Shown piece by piece: positions 51,759-60,887 of a stretch of 64,000 nucleotides of DNA (the stretch's first letter is position 1; each line of letters opens with the position of its first letter). Source of the DNA: Deltaproteobacteria bacterium. GTDB lineage: Bacteria; Myxococcota_A; UBA796; UBA2385. A model generated the notes under the pieces. It searched no databases, had not been told where the DNA came from, and saw only the letters and a list, made by a program, of their open reading frames with translations. Location: NCBI GenBank assembly GCA_016792625.1, contig JAEUKK010000159.1, positions 1 through 64,000 on the forward strand, in the 5' to 3' direction. The position numbers were made by a program, and so were the translations under genes.

Positions 51759-52074
51759 GGGGGCCTCGGCGGGGAGCGGGGATGGTCCACGGCATCGCGC
51801 GGGGGCGCCGCGCGGCGACGCAGGCAGCGTCAAGGCTGGGCCGTGGGGAACATCGCGGGGAACACTGACCGATCCGGAGTGGCGGATGCTGGCCAAGATC
51901 CGATCAGCCAGCCCCGCGCGGACGGGCCTGCGACCGTAGCACCGTTGACGCCGCAAGGGAAGGCACTCGAACCGACCTGAGCCTGTGGTCGCCGGGCGGC
52001 CTGCGGGGCGCGACCGCTGCCGCGGGCCCCGATCTCGGCGTATAGTCGGGCGCTCCGCCGACCCCGAGGTCTCC
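51759..52074. other. 316-bp divergent intergenic region with promoter-like patches
   Basis: No gene is seen. It separates the leftward SUKH-TPR-HEAT gene from the rightward lipoprotein gene. TATAGT at 52041-52046 is a possible -10 for the rightward gene, but no good -35 lies at the right distance. CGGGGAACA occurs near 51850-51870 in two close variants. Nothing here is strong enough to name. Confidence 0.3.
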
Positions 52075-52982
<908 letters not shown>

Positions 52983-52986
<4 letters not shown>

Positions 52987-53888
52987 GGGCGCGCCGCTTC
53001 GACGATGGCCTGCAGCGCGCCGCCCTGCGCGCGTCGGCCCTGCTCGGCGCGGGCCTGATCGCCGCCGCGCTGGGGGCCCTCGATCCGCGGGCGGCGGTGG
53101 CCGGGGCGCCCGCTCCGCCCCCTTTTGAGACCGCCGCCGAAGCCGAGCGCTGGGCCCAATTCTCCGCCCACGCCGCCGCGCGCACGGCGGGCTGGGCCGA
53201 CGCAGGTGAGCGCCAGCTCGGCAATTTCATCGAGCGCCGCTGGTGCCGCGCCCCGATCAGCCCCGCCGACTGCCGCGCGGGGCAGTTCTCCAGCGCGCCG
53301 CGGCAAGATCACGCGGTGCTGCGCCTCTCCACCCTGTCTTTTCAGCCGGGCGGCGTGCGCTTTGGCCTGAGCTACCAGGTCCTCGACCTGCCCGCCGCGG
53401 GGCTGGGCCTCTCGCTCAGCCTCGTGTCGGGCGGCCGCAGCGTCATCGGCGATCAGCTCCAGGTCGAGGTCCTGCGCGCGCCCCGCGCCCCCGACGATCC
53501 GCCCCTGCTCCGGCTGGGCGACGTGCTGCGCTGGCCCATCGCCGACGGCGCGGTCGAGGTGCCCCTGCCCGGCGCGCCCGATCCCATCGGCGCCGCGCGC
53601 CTGCTGCGCGCGAGCCCAGACGCCCTGCAGCGGGCCGGCGACGCCCAGCTGGTCGGCCTGGTCGAGGCCGTCGACCGCGCCCTGGCCGGCGGGCAGCTCC
53701 GCCGCTGCGTGCCCGGGCCCTACCTGGGCGACGGCGCCCCGCCCGCGTGCACGCCGACCCCGCTCAGCCCCGATGAACAAGCCGCCGAGCGGGCGCGGGT
53801 GCGGGCTGTGGTTGACGCCCAGCGCGCCTTTTTGGCCGCAGAGGCGCCGGCGATCCACGCGCTGCTCGCCGCCTATCTGCCCGACTGA
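52983..53888 (+). CDS. Exported protein of unknown function
   Basis: The product has 301 residues, GTG start overlapping the previous stop. An uncleaved or cleaved N-terminal hydrophobic segment (SALLGAGLIAAALGAL) precedes a periplasmic body. Four cysteines lie in two pairs (RRWCRAPISPADC and RRCVPGPYLGDGAPPAC). The centre is beta-rich (FGLSYQVLDLPAAGLGLSLSLVSGG) and the C-terminus is helical. No family recognised. Translational coupling to the MopII lipoprotein suggests a joint role. Confidence 0.68.
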
Positions 53889-54076
53889 AACGCCCCGTGC
53901 GCCAAGCGCGCGAGGCTGTGTTCAGCGCTGTGCACGCTCTCTCCCCGCGGGCGAGGCACGGCCGCGCTGGCCACGATGGGCAGCAGGCAGAGGCGCCGCT
54001 GATCCCCCGGGGCCCCGCGCATGGCCGGGCGGCGCGCTACCCTCGACCCGCCGCCGAGGCGCGGCTGGAGGCGCAG

Positions 54077-54441
54077 ATGAACAGCACGATGATTGAGAAC
54101 ATTGTCAATGAAGGCGTTGTGGTGCAGCGGTCAGCGCGCTGGCGCTGGGCGGCGCTGGCGCTCGGGCTGGTGGCCTGCGGCGGCAAAGAGGGCCGGGTCG
54201 AAGAGGTCCTCGCGCTCGAGGGCGACGCGACCAGCGGCGCCGAGGTCTACGCGGTGAACTGCGCGGGCTGCCACGGGGCCGACGGCGGGGGCGGCAGCGG
54301 CCCGAACATCCGGGCGAAGACAGCGAGGAAGAGGTGGCCAGCGTCGTCCTCGAGGGCGAAGACGAGATGCCCTCCTACGACGGCGACCTGACCGACCAAG
54401 AGATCGCCGACGTCGTCGCCTTCGTCACCACGACGCTCTGA
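54077..54441 (+). pseudogene. Cytochrome c lipoprotein interrupted by a one-base frameshift
   Basis: The first frame encodes a lipoprotein signal (WAALALGLVAC) and the haem-c motif CAGCH with GADGGGGSGPNIR. At the run GGG near 54313 the frame must shift by -1. The other frame then gives GEDSEEEVASVVLEGEDEMP, a candidate Met ligand, SYDGDLTDQEIADVVAFVTTTL and a stop at 54441, a normal class I cytochrome c ending. Restoring one G would give a complete protein of about 121 residues. The lesion is in a G-run, so sequencing error is as likely as real decay. The start could be ATG 54077 or GTG 54119 (GAAGG upstream). It is convergent with copper-delivery genes. Confidence 0.82.
54092..54109. promoter_or_regulatory. 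AT-rich palindrome near the cytochrome c start
   Basis: ATTGAGAACATTGTCAAT is symmetric at seven of nine positions (ATTGA...TCAAT) and is the AT-richest stretch around. If translation starts at GTG 54119, this lies just upstream and could be an operator or promoter element. If it starts at ATG 54077, it is coding. I cannot name the regulator. Confidence 0.4.
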
Positions 54442-54442
54442 G

Positions 54443-54584
54443 GCGGTCGGGCGCCCACGGCCCCCCGCTGGGCGTCGCCGGGGCCCCGGGCGGCGCTCCG
54501 CCTGCGGCGGGATCGCCGCCCGCCCGGCTCGGTCGGCTGCGCCGACCGCGGCTGCGCCGCGCCCGCGGTCGGCCGGGCGCGGCC
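54443..54584. repeat. Palindrome-rich GC block between convergent genes
   Basis: This block has overlapping hairpins, including the perfect CGGTCGGC-TGC-GCCGACCG at 54530-54548. Its composition and motifs resemble the dispersed GC-rich repeat, but the order of segments differs. It may serve as a shared 3' end for the cytochrome and sco1 transcripts. No T-run is present. Confidence 0.45.
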
Positions 54585-55220
54585 TCAGCCTTTGGCCGGC
54601 GGCGCCTTGGCCAGAACATCGCGCAGCTCGGCCAAGAGCACCTCAACCGGCAGGCCATGCGGCAGGGCCTTGGCCATCTCGCCGTCGGGCCCGACCAAGA
54701 ACAGCAGGCCGCTGTGGTCAACCGCGTAGCCCAGCGCGCTCTCGGGCTGGGGCACCTTGGCGAAGTCGACGCCCCAGTCCTCGGCCACCGCGCGCACCTC
54801 GGCCTCGGTGCCGGTGACGCCGACGATCTTCGGGTCGAAGAAGGCCGCGTACTCGGCGAGGCGGGCGAGCGTGTCGCGCTCGGGGTCGACGCTGATGAAC
54901 AGGCCGGCGATGCGGGCGCGGTCCTCGGGCGGCAGGCGCTTGAGCGCGCCCTGCACGGTCTGCAGCGTGGTCGGGCAGACGTCGGGGCAGGACGCGTAGC
55001 CGAAGTAGACGATGACGACCTTGCCCGCGTGATCCGAGAGCCGGACGGGCCCCGCCGCGCTCTGCAGGGCGAAGTCGCCAAAGCGCGGGCCATCGGCGCC
55101 CCCAAGCCAGGCCGGGCGGGCCGGCCCCCAGATGAGCAGGCCCACCAGCGCGGCGATCAGGGCCAGGGGCACCAGCAGCGGCCAGGGGCGCGGGCGGGCG
55201 GGCGGCGGGCGCGGGTCCAT
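54585..55220 (-). CDS. SCO1/SenC copper chaperone
   Basis: The product has 211 residues: one N-terminal membrane anchor (WPLLVPLALIAALVGLLIW) and a thioredoxin-like domain. Copper ligands are the CPDVC pair (YASCPDVCPTT) and the His in AVDHSGLLFLV, all present. ISVDPERDT and the LKRLPPEDRARIAGLF helix match the family. It delivers copper to, or reduces, the CuA site of cytochrome oxidase in the periplasm. The start at 55220 has GGAG upstream. It follows two other copper-related genes on the same strand. Confidence 0.92.
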   Translation of the reverse strand: MDPRPPPARPRPWPLLVPLALIAALVGLLIWGPARPAWLGGADGPRFGDFALQSAAGPVRLSDHAGKVVIVYFGYASCPDVCPTTLQTVQGALKRLPPEDRARIAGLFISVDPERDTLARLAEYAAFFDPKIVGVTGTEAEVRAVAEDWGVDFAKVPQPESALGYAVDHSGLLFLVGPDGEMAKALPHGLPVEVLLAELRDVLAKAPPAKG

Positions 55221-55254
55221 CGGCGGCTCCTCGGGGCGGGCGCCCCGGCGGCCG

Positions 55255-55764
55255 CTATCCGCCGGGGGCGCGGCTCGGCAGCAGGGCGTGCGCACCGCGG
55301 GGGCCGCCGGGCCCCTCAAGCTGAACGTCCATCCTCCAGATCATCTGCCCGCGGACGCAGGCCGGCAGGGGGCCGCGGGCCTCGAGGCGGCCGGGCGCCA
55401 CCTCGACCAGCGGCAGGGCGAGGCGGCCCATGCTCATGTCGTGGCCGGTCCAGACCAGCTCGCCGCGCTGGCCGGCGGCGGCCTCCCCCTCCACCCACAC
55501 CGTGATCGGCGTGTTGGTGGGGATCGCGGCCGGGGCGCCTCCATCAGCTAGGCGCGGCTCCACCCCGACCTGCAGGGCGAGGCCGTCGGGCCAGCGCAGC
55601 GCGCAGGGCCGCTCCGCCGGGCTGCAGGCGGGGTCGACCCAGCGCCCCTCGGTCACCCGCAGGGCGGTGATCCGGGCGGGAAGGTCGGGGACGAGCGCGA
55701 CCAGGCCCAGCAGCCCAAAAGCGAGGCCCCAGGCCGCGGCGCTCAGGGCGCGGCGCAGGTCCAC
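55255..55764 (-). CDS. Membrane-anchored protein with a GHDMSMG motif, in a copper-delivery cluster
   Basis: The product has 169 residues with one N-terminal transmembrane or signal segment (AAWGLAFGLLGLVALV). The periplasmic part has GELVWTGHDMSMGRLALPLVEV and PACVRGQMIWRMDV. The His/Met pattern and the Cys before Met suggest copper binding. I know similar short proteins with a DMxMG motif beside Sco and PCuAC genes, without a firm family name. The GTG start at 55764 is one base after the PCuAC stop. A copper-handling role is inferred. Confidence 0.68.
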   Translation of the reverse strand: MDLRRALSAAAWGLAFGLLGLVALVPDLPARITALRVTEGRWVDPACSPAERPCALRWPDGLALQVGVEPRLADGGAPAAIPTNTPITVWVEGEAAAGQRGELVWTGHDMSMGRLALPLVEVAPGRLEARGPLPACVRGQMIWRMDVQLEGPGGPRGAHALLPSRAPGG

Positions 55765-55765
55765 C

Positions 55766-56353
55766 TCAGGGGGCCGCGACGGTCAGCTGCAGGCGGGCCG
55801 CGCTGCCGTCATCGAAGAGCAGGCTCAGGGGCACGGTGTCGCCCGCCGCCAGCGGAGCGCGCAGGCCGATGAGCATGACGTGGTAGCCGCCGGGTTGAAA
55901 GACCAGCGGCCCCTCGGCGGGCACCGGGATCGGCCCCTGCACCGGCCGCATCATCATCATGCCGCCCTCGGCGGTGTGCTCGTGCAGCTCGACCGCGGCG
56001 GCGGCCGGCGAGAGCGCGCGCACCAGGGCCAGCGGGCCGGGCGCCGTGCGCTCGAGCGTGAAGTAGGCGGCGGTGGCCGGGGCCCCGGGCGGCATGGGCT
56101 GGACCCGCCCCGTGACCAAGCGCACCGGGGCGGCGGGCATCGCGTCGATCGGGGGCGCGGCGGCCGAGCCCACGTCGGGCATGGGGCTCCCCGGGGTGGG
56201 CGCAGGGGCCGCGGCGGGCGCGACCTCGGTGACCGGCGGCGGAGGGGGCGCAGGCGGCGACCCACCGCAGGCGGCGAGCAGGGCGCACAGGCCCAGGGCG
56301 GCGTGGCCGACCCGGGCCCCCTTGCCGAAAATACCGTAAATCAGGGCAATCAT
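55766..56353 (-). CDS. PCu(A)C periplasmic copper chaperone
   Basis: The product has 195 residues with lipobox ALLAAC, so it is a lipoprotein unlike many soluble relatives. After a Pro/Ala linker, the PCuAC domain at about 75-190 has AAYFTLERTAPGPLALVRA and ELHEHTAEGGMMMM...FQPGGYHVMLIGL. These supply the H-x10-M-x21-H-x-M copper(I) set of the family in recognisable form. It carries copper for Sco1 and the CuA site. It is three bases downstream of the PHP-like gene. Confidence 0.87.
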   Translation of the reverse strand: MIALIYGIFGKGARVGHAALGLCALLAACGGSPPAPPPPPVTEVAPAAAPAPTPGSPMPDVGSAAAPPIDAMPAAPVRLVTGRVQPMPPGAPATAAYFTLERTAPGPLALVRALSPAAAAVELHEHTAEGGMMMMRPVQGPIPVPAEGPLVFQPGGYHVMLIGLRAPLAAGDTVPLSLLFDDGSAARLQLTVAAP

Positions 56354-56356
56354 GGC

Positions 56357-57826
56357 TTAGCGGCCCGCCGCGCGCAGGCGGATGGGGTTGGTGTAGATCC
56401 AGGGGTAGGCGATCAGCCAAGGCGCCGGATCATCGCCGAGGAAGGGCCGCAGGTGATGGGGCACCACATCAAAACGCACGCGGTAGGCGCCCGGCCCATC
56501 CAGGGGGTGCGCGCCGCAGCCCCGCGCCCACTCCACGCCGTCTTTGAAGACCACCGCGTCAATCTCGGGGGCCTCGTCACCCTTGGGGCTGGCCGCGGCG
56601 AGGCGGGGGCAGTCGACCTGCAAAGAAGCGCCGGGGTGGTCGGTCCAGGGCGCGGTCTCGCCGAGCTCCAGCGTGCGGCTGCCCTCGACCCGCACATCCC
56701 AGCCGACCGGGGTGCCGAGCAGCTCGAAGACCACCGCCGCGCGGCCGGCGGCCAGGGCCCGCCGCCAGGCCAGCGGATCGTCGGCTTCAGCGGCGGGCAC
56801 GCGCACCTCGTTGTTGAACCAGCGCAACATCCGGCGGTAGCTGTCGCCCCGCTCGCCGTCGCGCAGGCTGGTCGGCAGCACGTTCTGGTGCGCGTCGGTG
56901 CCCGCGACGCCGACGACGTCCAGCTCGGTGTTCAGCGCGTCCCATAGGCCCACGCTGGGCGTCTGCTCACGCAGGACGGCGAGCATGAACAGGTCGGGCT
57001 CGGCGGTGCCGGTGGGCGCGGTCATCGGCGCGATGGCCCCGAGCCAGTCAGCGCGCTCCAAGCCGAGGAATTCGTCCCGCAGGTCGGGGTCGAAGGCCGC
57101 GTGCAGGTTGAACAGCTCGACGCCGACCACGCCGGCCTCGACCTGGGCGCGCAGGCTGTCGAGCTGGCGCTGCTCGGTGTGGGCGATGAAGGGCAGGGCG
57201 CCCACCGCCTCGACCGCGTCGATGGCCTCTGCGTCGAAACGATTGTACATCACGTCATTCTCGACCGGGTCAGCGCGCACGTGCGCCCGCAGCCCGATCG
57301 GCATCAGCTCATCTTCGATGCCCGGCATCCAGTGCAGGGGGCGGCCGTCGGCGCAGCTGATCGTGTTGCCGATCGCCGCGCCGCCGTCGAGCAGGGGCTG
57401 GTCGCCGTCGCGGCTGTGCCACAGCTGGTCATAGGGCTGGTAGGCCGCGTGGGCCGGGTGGTCGGTCACAAAGGCGAGGTCCACGCCCGCGTCGCAGAGG
57501 CCGGCGCGGAGGTCCTGCAAGCAGGGCTCGTTGAGCACGCCCTCTTCAAAGCCGTTCCCATCGCAGGCGTCGTGCGACCAGGGCGAGTGCAGGTGCACGA
57601 TCAGGCGCCGGGTCTCCCACCCGCGCACCGCGGGGAAGCTGAGCGCCGAGGCGGGCAGGGCGCGGGTCCAGGGCTGGGGGCCGCTCGGGCCGGTGTCGGC
57701 GGCCGGGGCGCTGTCGGCGGCGGCCTTCTCTGCCGGGGTCGAGGTGGGCCCCCCGCAAGCGCACAACAGCGCGCCGCAGGCCAGGGTGGGCAGGGATAGG
57801 CGCGGGCGGGCGGACAGGGGGCGCAT
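56357..57826 (-). CDS. PHP-superfamily-like metal-dependent hydrolase, lipoprotein
   Basis: The product has 489 residues with signal and lipobox LLCAC and an AAADSAPAADTGPSG linker. PHP landmarks are VHLHSPWSHDA (paired His), LAFVTDHP, ALPFIAHTEQ and VAGTDAHQN, in the right order for a trinuclear metal site. PHP proteins are phosphoesterases, polymerase exonucleases or histidinol phosphatases, usually cytoplasmic. An exported lipidated member is less usual. The C-terminal 130 residues are a beta-rich addition. GGAGG lies just before the ATG. It heads the copper-delivery operon, but whether it belongs functionally is unknown. Confidence 0.78.
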   Translation of the reverse strand: MRPLSARPRLSLPTLACGALLCACGGPTSTPAEKAAADSAPAADTGPSGPQPWTRALPASALSFPAVRGWETRRLIVHLHSPWSHDACDGNGFEEGVLNEPCLQDLRAGLCDAGVDLAFVTDHPAHAAYQPYDQLWHSRDGDQPLLDGGAAIGNTISCADGRPLHWMPGIEDELMPIGLRAHVRADPVENDVMYNRFDAEAIDAVEAVGALPFIAHTEQRQLDSLRAQVEAGVVGVELFNLHAAFDPDLRDEFLGLERADWLGAIAPMTAPTGTAEPDLFMLAVLREQTPSVGLWDALNTELDVVGVAGTDAHQNVLPTSLRDGERGDSYRRMLRWFNNEVRVPAAEADDPLAWRRALAAGRAAVVFELLGTPVGWDVRVEGSRTLELGETAPWTDHPGASLQVDCPRLAAASPKGDEAPEIDAVVFKDGVEWARGCGAHPLDGPGAYRVRFDVVPHHLRPFLGDDPAPWLIAYPWIYTNPIRLRAAGR

Positions 57827-57894
57827 CGGACCTCCGGGTCGGACGGTAGCCCGCGGCGGCGCCCCGGGGCGAGGCCCGCACGGCGGAGGGGACG

Positions 57895-60177
57895 ATGAGC
57901 GGCGCAGATCAGCGGGCGGGCGGCGCAGGGCCGACGGCGGTCGAGGGGGCGGCGGGCGCGGCCGCCGTCGACCCCTTCGCGGCGGCCGAGGCCGGGCTGC
58001 GGGCGGCGCCGGGCAGCGCCGAGGCGCGGGCCAATTTGGCGTCCTGGCGGGCGCTCTGCGCGGCCCACCCCCAGCGGGCCCGGGCCTGGCGCGGCCTCGG
58101 CCAAGCGATGGAGCTGCAGGGCGCCTGGCCAGCGGCGCGGGCGGCCCACCAGCGGGCGCGCGCCCTCGATCCGGGCGACCGGGCGGCCCAGCTCGGCGAG
58201 GCCCGCTGCCTGCGCGGGGCCGGCGACGCGGCGGGGGCGGCGCGCCTGCTCGCGGCCCTGCTCGCCGAGGCGCCGGGCGACTTCGACGGCCAGCTGCTCG
58301 CCGCCGACTGGGCCCGCGCGGCGGGGGATCGGGCGGCTGAGCGGGCGGCGCTCGGGGCGGCGCTGGCGGCGCGCCCGGGGGCGCCGGTGGTGGCCCGCCG
58401 GGCGATGACCCTGGCCCTGCAGGCCAAAGATCCGCTGGTGGCGGCCAAGATCGGGCGCGCGGCGGTGGCCCTGGTGCCGACCGATCCGGCGCTCTGGCAG
58501 CTCGTGGGCGAGGCCCTGCGGCAGGCCGGCGCCCCGCGCGAGGCCGAAGACGCGCTGCTGACCGCGGTGCGCCTGCAGCCGACCTTGGCCGCCGCCTGGG
58601 ACGCGCTCGGCCTCTGCCGGCGGGCGCGGGGCGACCTGCCCGGCGCGCTGGCCGCCCACCAGCGGGCCCTGGCGCTGGCCCCCGAGACGGCGGGCCTGCG
58701 GGCGCGGGTCGCCGGCTGCATGCTGCTGCTCGATCATGTCGAAGAGGCGGTGGTGCTGCTGCGGGCGGCGCTCGCCCGGGGAGAGCCGATGGCCGAGCTG
58801 GCCAGCCTGCTGCTGCAGCCGACCCGGATGGTCGCCGACTGGGGCCAGCTCGACGCGCTTCGCAAGGCGGCCTCGGCCAAGGTCGACGAGGCCCTGCGCT
58901 GCCGACGCCGGCCGCCCCTGCTGCCCATCCACGAGATCAGCAGCTTTGACGACCCACAGCGCAACCTCGCCGTGGCCCGCGCCCACTGCCCGCCGGCCCG
59001 GGGCGCCCGGCCGCGCGCGGTGGCCGCCACGGGGCCGCTGCGGCTGCTCTTCCACAGCCACGACCTGCGCAACCACCCGATCGGCCACCTGACCGCGGGT
59101 TTTTTTGGGCGCATCGACCGGGCGCGCTTTGAGGTGGCGATGCTCTCGACCGGCCCCGACGACGGCAGCGCCTACCGGGCGCAGATCGCCGCGGGGGTCG
59201 ACCGCTGGATCGAAGGGGCGGGCCTCAGCGAAAATGCCCTCGCTGAGGCCGTACGCGCCGAGGCCCCCCACCTGTTCATCGACATGATGGGCCACACCAC
59301 CGGGCACCGGCTCGGCCTCTTCGCCCGCCGCCTCGCCCCCCTGCAGCTCAGCTACCTCGGCTACCCCGGCAGCACGGGGGCCGACTTCTTCGACGGGATC
59401 ATCGTCGATCACGTGATCGGCGCCGATCCGAGCCAGTTCTCTGAGCCTGTGCTCTGCCTTGAGGGCGCCTATCAGCCCACCGACGGCGACCAGCCCAAGG
59501 CCGCGGCGACCGACCGCCGCGCCGACCACGGGCTGCCCGAAGAGGGCCTCGTGCTGTGCAGCTTCAACCAGCTGTTCAAGCTCGACCCCGAGGCCTTTGA
59601 CCTGTGGATGGGCCTGCTCGTCGCGCTGCCCGGCGCGGTGCTCTGGCTGCTCGACTACGGCCCCCAAGCCCGCCGGCGGCTCTGCGCGGCGGCCGAGGCC
59701 CGCGGGGTGGCCGCCGAGCGCCTGGTCTTCGCCCCCTTCGCCGCCCGCCCCGCGCACCTCAACCGGCTCTGTCACGCCGATCTGGCGCTGGACCCACTGG
59801 TCTACGGCGGGCATACGACCACCAGCGACGCGCTCTGGGCGGGGGTGCCGGTGGTCACCGTGCGCGGGCGGCACTTCGCCAGCCGCGTCTGCTGGAGCCT
59901 GCTCGCGCACGCCGGTCTGGGCCACCTCGCCTTCCCCGACGCTGCGGCCCTGCGCGGCGCCGTGCTCGCCTGGGGTTCCGATCCAGCGCTGCGGGCCCAG
60001 TGGCGGGCCGCCGCGGGGGCGGTCGCGGCCACGCCCGGCGGCCTCTTTGACACCGACCAATTCACCCGGCGCTTCGAGCGCGCGCTGCTGCGCCGCTGGG
60101 CCGAGCGGGTGGCCGAAGACGCCGGCGCGCCGCCGGGGGCGACGGGCCCCGGGCCGGGCGATTCCCGCCCAGGTTGA
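57895..60177 (+). CDS. TPR-OGT-type glycosyltransferase (SPINDLY/O-GlcNAc transferase family)
   Basis: The product has 760 residues. Residues about 30-300 are TPR repeats (WRGLGQAMELQGAWPAARAAHQRARAL and AWDALGLCRRARGDLPGALAAHQRALAL). The catalytic region at about 380-740 matches OGT/SPINDLY: LRLLFHSHDLRNHPIGHLTAGFF, IDMMGHTTGHRLGLFARRLAPLQLSYLGYPGSTG, CSFNQLFKLDPE (catalytic Lys) and GGHTTTSDALWAGVPVVTVRGRHFASRV. It should move GlcNAc or another sugar from a nucleotide donor to Ser/Thr of proteins. No signal peptide, so cytoplasmic. Donor and target unknown. Confidence 0.9.
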   Translation: MSGADQRAGGAGPTAVEGAAGAAAVDPFAAAEAGLRAAPGSAEARANLASWRALCAAHPQRARAWRGLGQAMELQGAWPAARAAHQRARALDPGDRAAQLGEARCLRGAGDAAGAARLLAALLAEAPGDFDGQLLAADWARAAGDRAAERAALGAALAARPGAPVVARRAMTLALQAKDPLVAAKIGRAAVALVPTDPALWQLVGEALRQAGAPREAEDALLTAVRLQPTLAAAWDALGLCRRARGDLPGALAAHQRALALAPETAGLRARVAGCMLLLDHVEEAVVLLRAALARGEPMAELASLLLQPTRMVADWGQLDALRKAASAKVDEALRCRRRPPLLPIHEISSFDDPQRNLAVARAHCPPARGARPRAVAATGPLRLLFHSHDLRNHPIGHLTAGFFGRIDRARFEVAMLSTGPDDGSAYRAQIAAGVDRWIEGAGLSENALAEAVRAEAPHLFIDMMGHTTGHRLGLFARRLAPLQLSYLGYPGSTGADFFDGIIVDHVIGADPSQFSEPVLCLEGAYQPTDGDQPKAAATDRRADHGLPEEGLVLCSFNQLFKLDPEAFDLWMGLLVALPGAVLWLLDYGPQARRRLCAAAEARGVAAERLVFAPFAARPAHLNRLCHADLALDPLVYGGHTTTSDALWAGVPVVTVRGRHFASRVCWSLLAHAGLGHLAFPDAAALRGAVLAWGSDPALRAQWRAAAGAVAATPGGLFDTDQFTRRFERALLRRWAERVAEDAGAPPGATGPGPGDSRPG

Positions 60178-60185
60178 GGTGAACC

Positions 60186-60806
60186 ATGACCGGTGGCCGC
60201 CGCCGCGCGCTCCGCTACGCCGACTACCTCGAGGCCGAAGCAGCCAGCCCCGAGCGCCACGCGCTGCACGACGGCGTCGTCTACGCCATGACCGGCGGCT
60301 CGACCGCCCACGCCGTGCTCACCGCCGAGCTGCTGCGGCTGCTCGGCAACGCGCTCGCGGCCAGCCCCTGCTTCGCCGCCAGCGGCGACCAGCGGCTCTT
60401 TATCGACGAAGACAACGCCACCTACGCCGACGCGGTGGTGCTCTGCCCGCCGCTGCGCCGCCCCCCGCAGGACCCGCACGCGATCTGCAACCCGACGGTC
60501 ATCGTCGAGGTGCTCTCGCCCTCGACCGCGGCCTGGGACCGCGGCGGCAAGTTCGACCTCTACGCGCAGCTGCCCGGCCTGCGCACCGTGCTGTTCATCG
60601 AGCAAGACCAGTGGCGGGTCGAGCAGCGGGACCGCCTCGACGCCGGCGGCTGGCGCCTGCAGGCCCACGGCCCGGGCGGGGTGGTGCGGCTCGACCAGCC
60701 GGCCCTCACGCTGGAGGTCGACGCGCTCTACCAGCGGGTCGAGGCGGCGGGGGGCCCGGGGCGGGGGCAGGCGCCACGCCCGGCCCCGCGGCGCAGGGGG
60801 CGGTGA
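60186..60806 (+). CDS. Uma2-family protein (DUF820, restriction-endonuclease-like fold)
   Basis: The product has 206 residues. The PD-(D/E)XK core is visible: YADAVVL (Asp), IVEVLSPSTAAWDRGGKFDLYAQLPGL (Glu and Lys). HALHDGVVYAMTGGSTAHAVLTAELLRLL is the family N-terminus. These proteins are common in cyanobacteria and Myxococcota in many copies; nuclease activity is predicted and biological role unclear. It starts nine bases after the OGT gene stop, likely on the same transcript. The last 25 residues are an Arg/Pro tail. Confidence 0.85.
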   Translation: MTGGRRRALRYADYLEAEAASPERHALHDGVVYAMTGGSTAHAVLTAELLRLLGNALAASPCFAASGDQRLFIDEDNATYADAVVLCPPLRRPPQDPHAICNPTVIVEVLSPSTAAWDRGGKFDLYAQLPGLRTVLFIEQDQWRVEQRDRLDAGGWRLQAHGPGGVVRLDQPALTLEVDALYQRVEAAGGPGRGQAPRPAPRRRGR

Positions 60807-60860
60807 AGGCGCGGGGATGCGCGCGCCGCGACAGGTCATGACCCGGCCGCGGGGACGCAC

Positions 60861-60886
60861 CGGTGTTCTATGGGTGTAGAACACCG
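60861..60886. promoter_or_regulatory. Operator-like inverted repeat at the start of a GntR operon
   Basis: CGGTGTTCTA (60861-60870) and TAGAACACCG (60877-60886) are perfect 10-base complements around TGGGTG. It fits the GT...TA...TA...AC pattern bound by YtrA-type GntR regulators, and the third gene of the operon encodes one. It ends two bases before the ATG at 60888, so binding would block transcription or translation. Confidence 0.75.
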
Positions 60887-60887
60887 C

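Noticed and set aside
48741..51980. A 1079-codon plus-strand frame opposite the SUKH-TPR-HEAT gene
   Set aside because: Shadow of the minus-strand repeat protein; no recognisable domain.
52041..52046. TATAGT as a firm -10 promoter box
   Set aside because: No -35 match at 16-18 bp upstream; kept only as a remark.
54530..54548. Bidirectional terminator between the cytochrome c and sco1 genes
   Set aside because: The stem is perfect but no T-tract follows in either direction, so it is listed only within the palindrome-rich block.
57601..60060. An 819-codon minus-strand frame opposite the OGT gene
   Set aside because: Arg/Gly/Gln-rich with no motif; the plus strand encodes a complete TPR-OGT protein.
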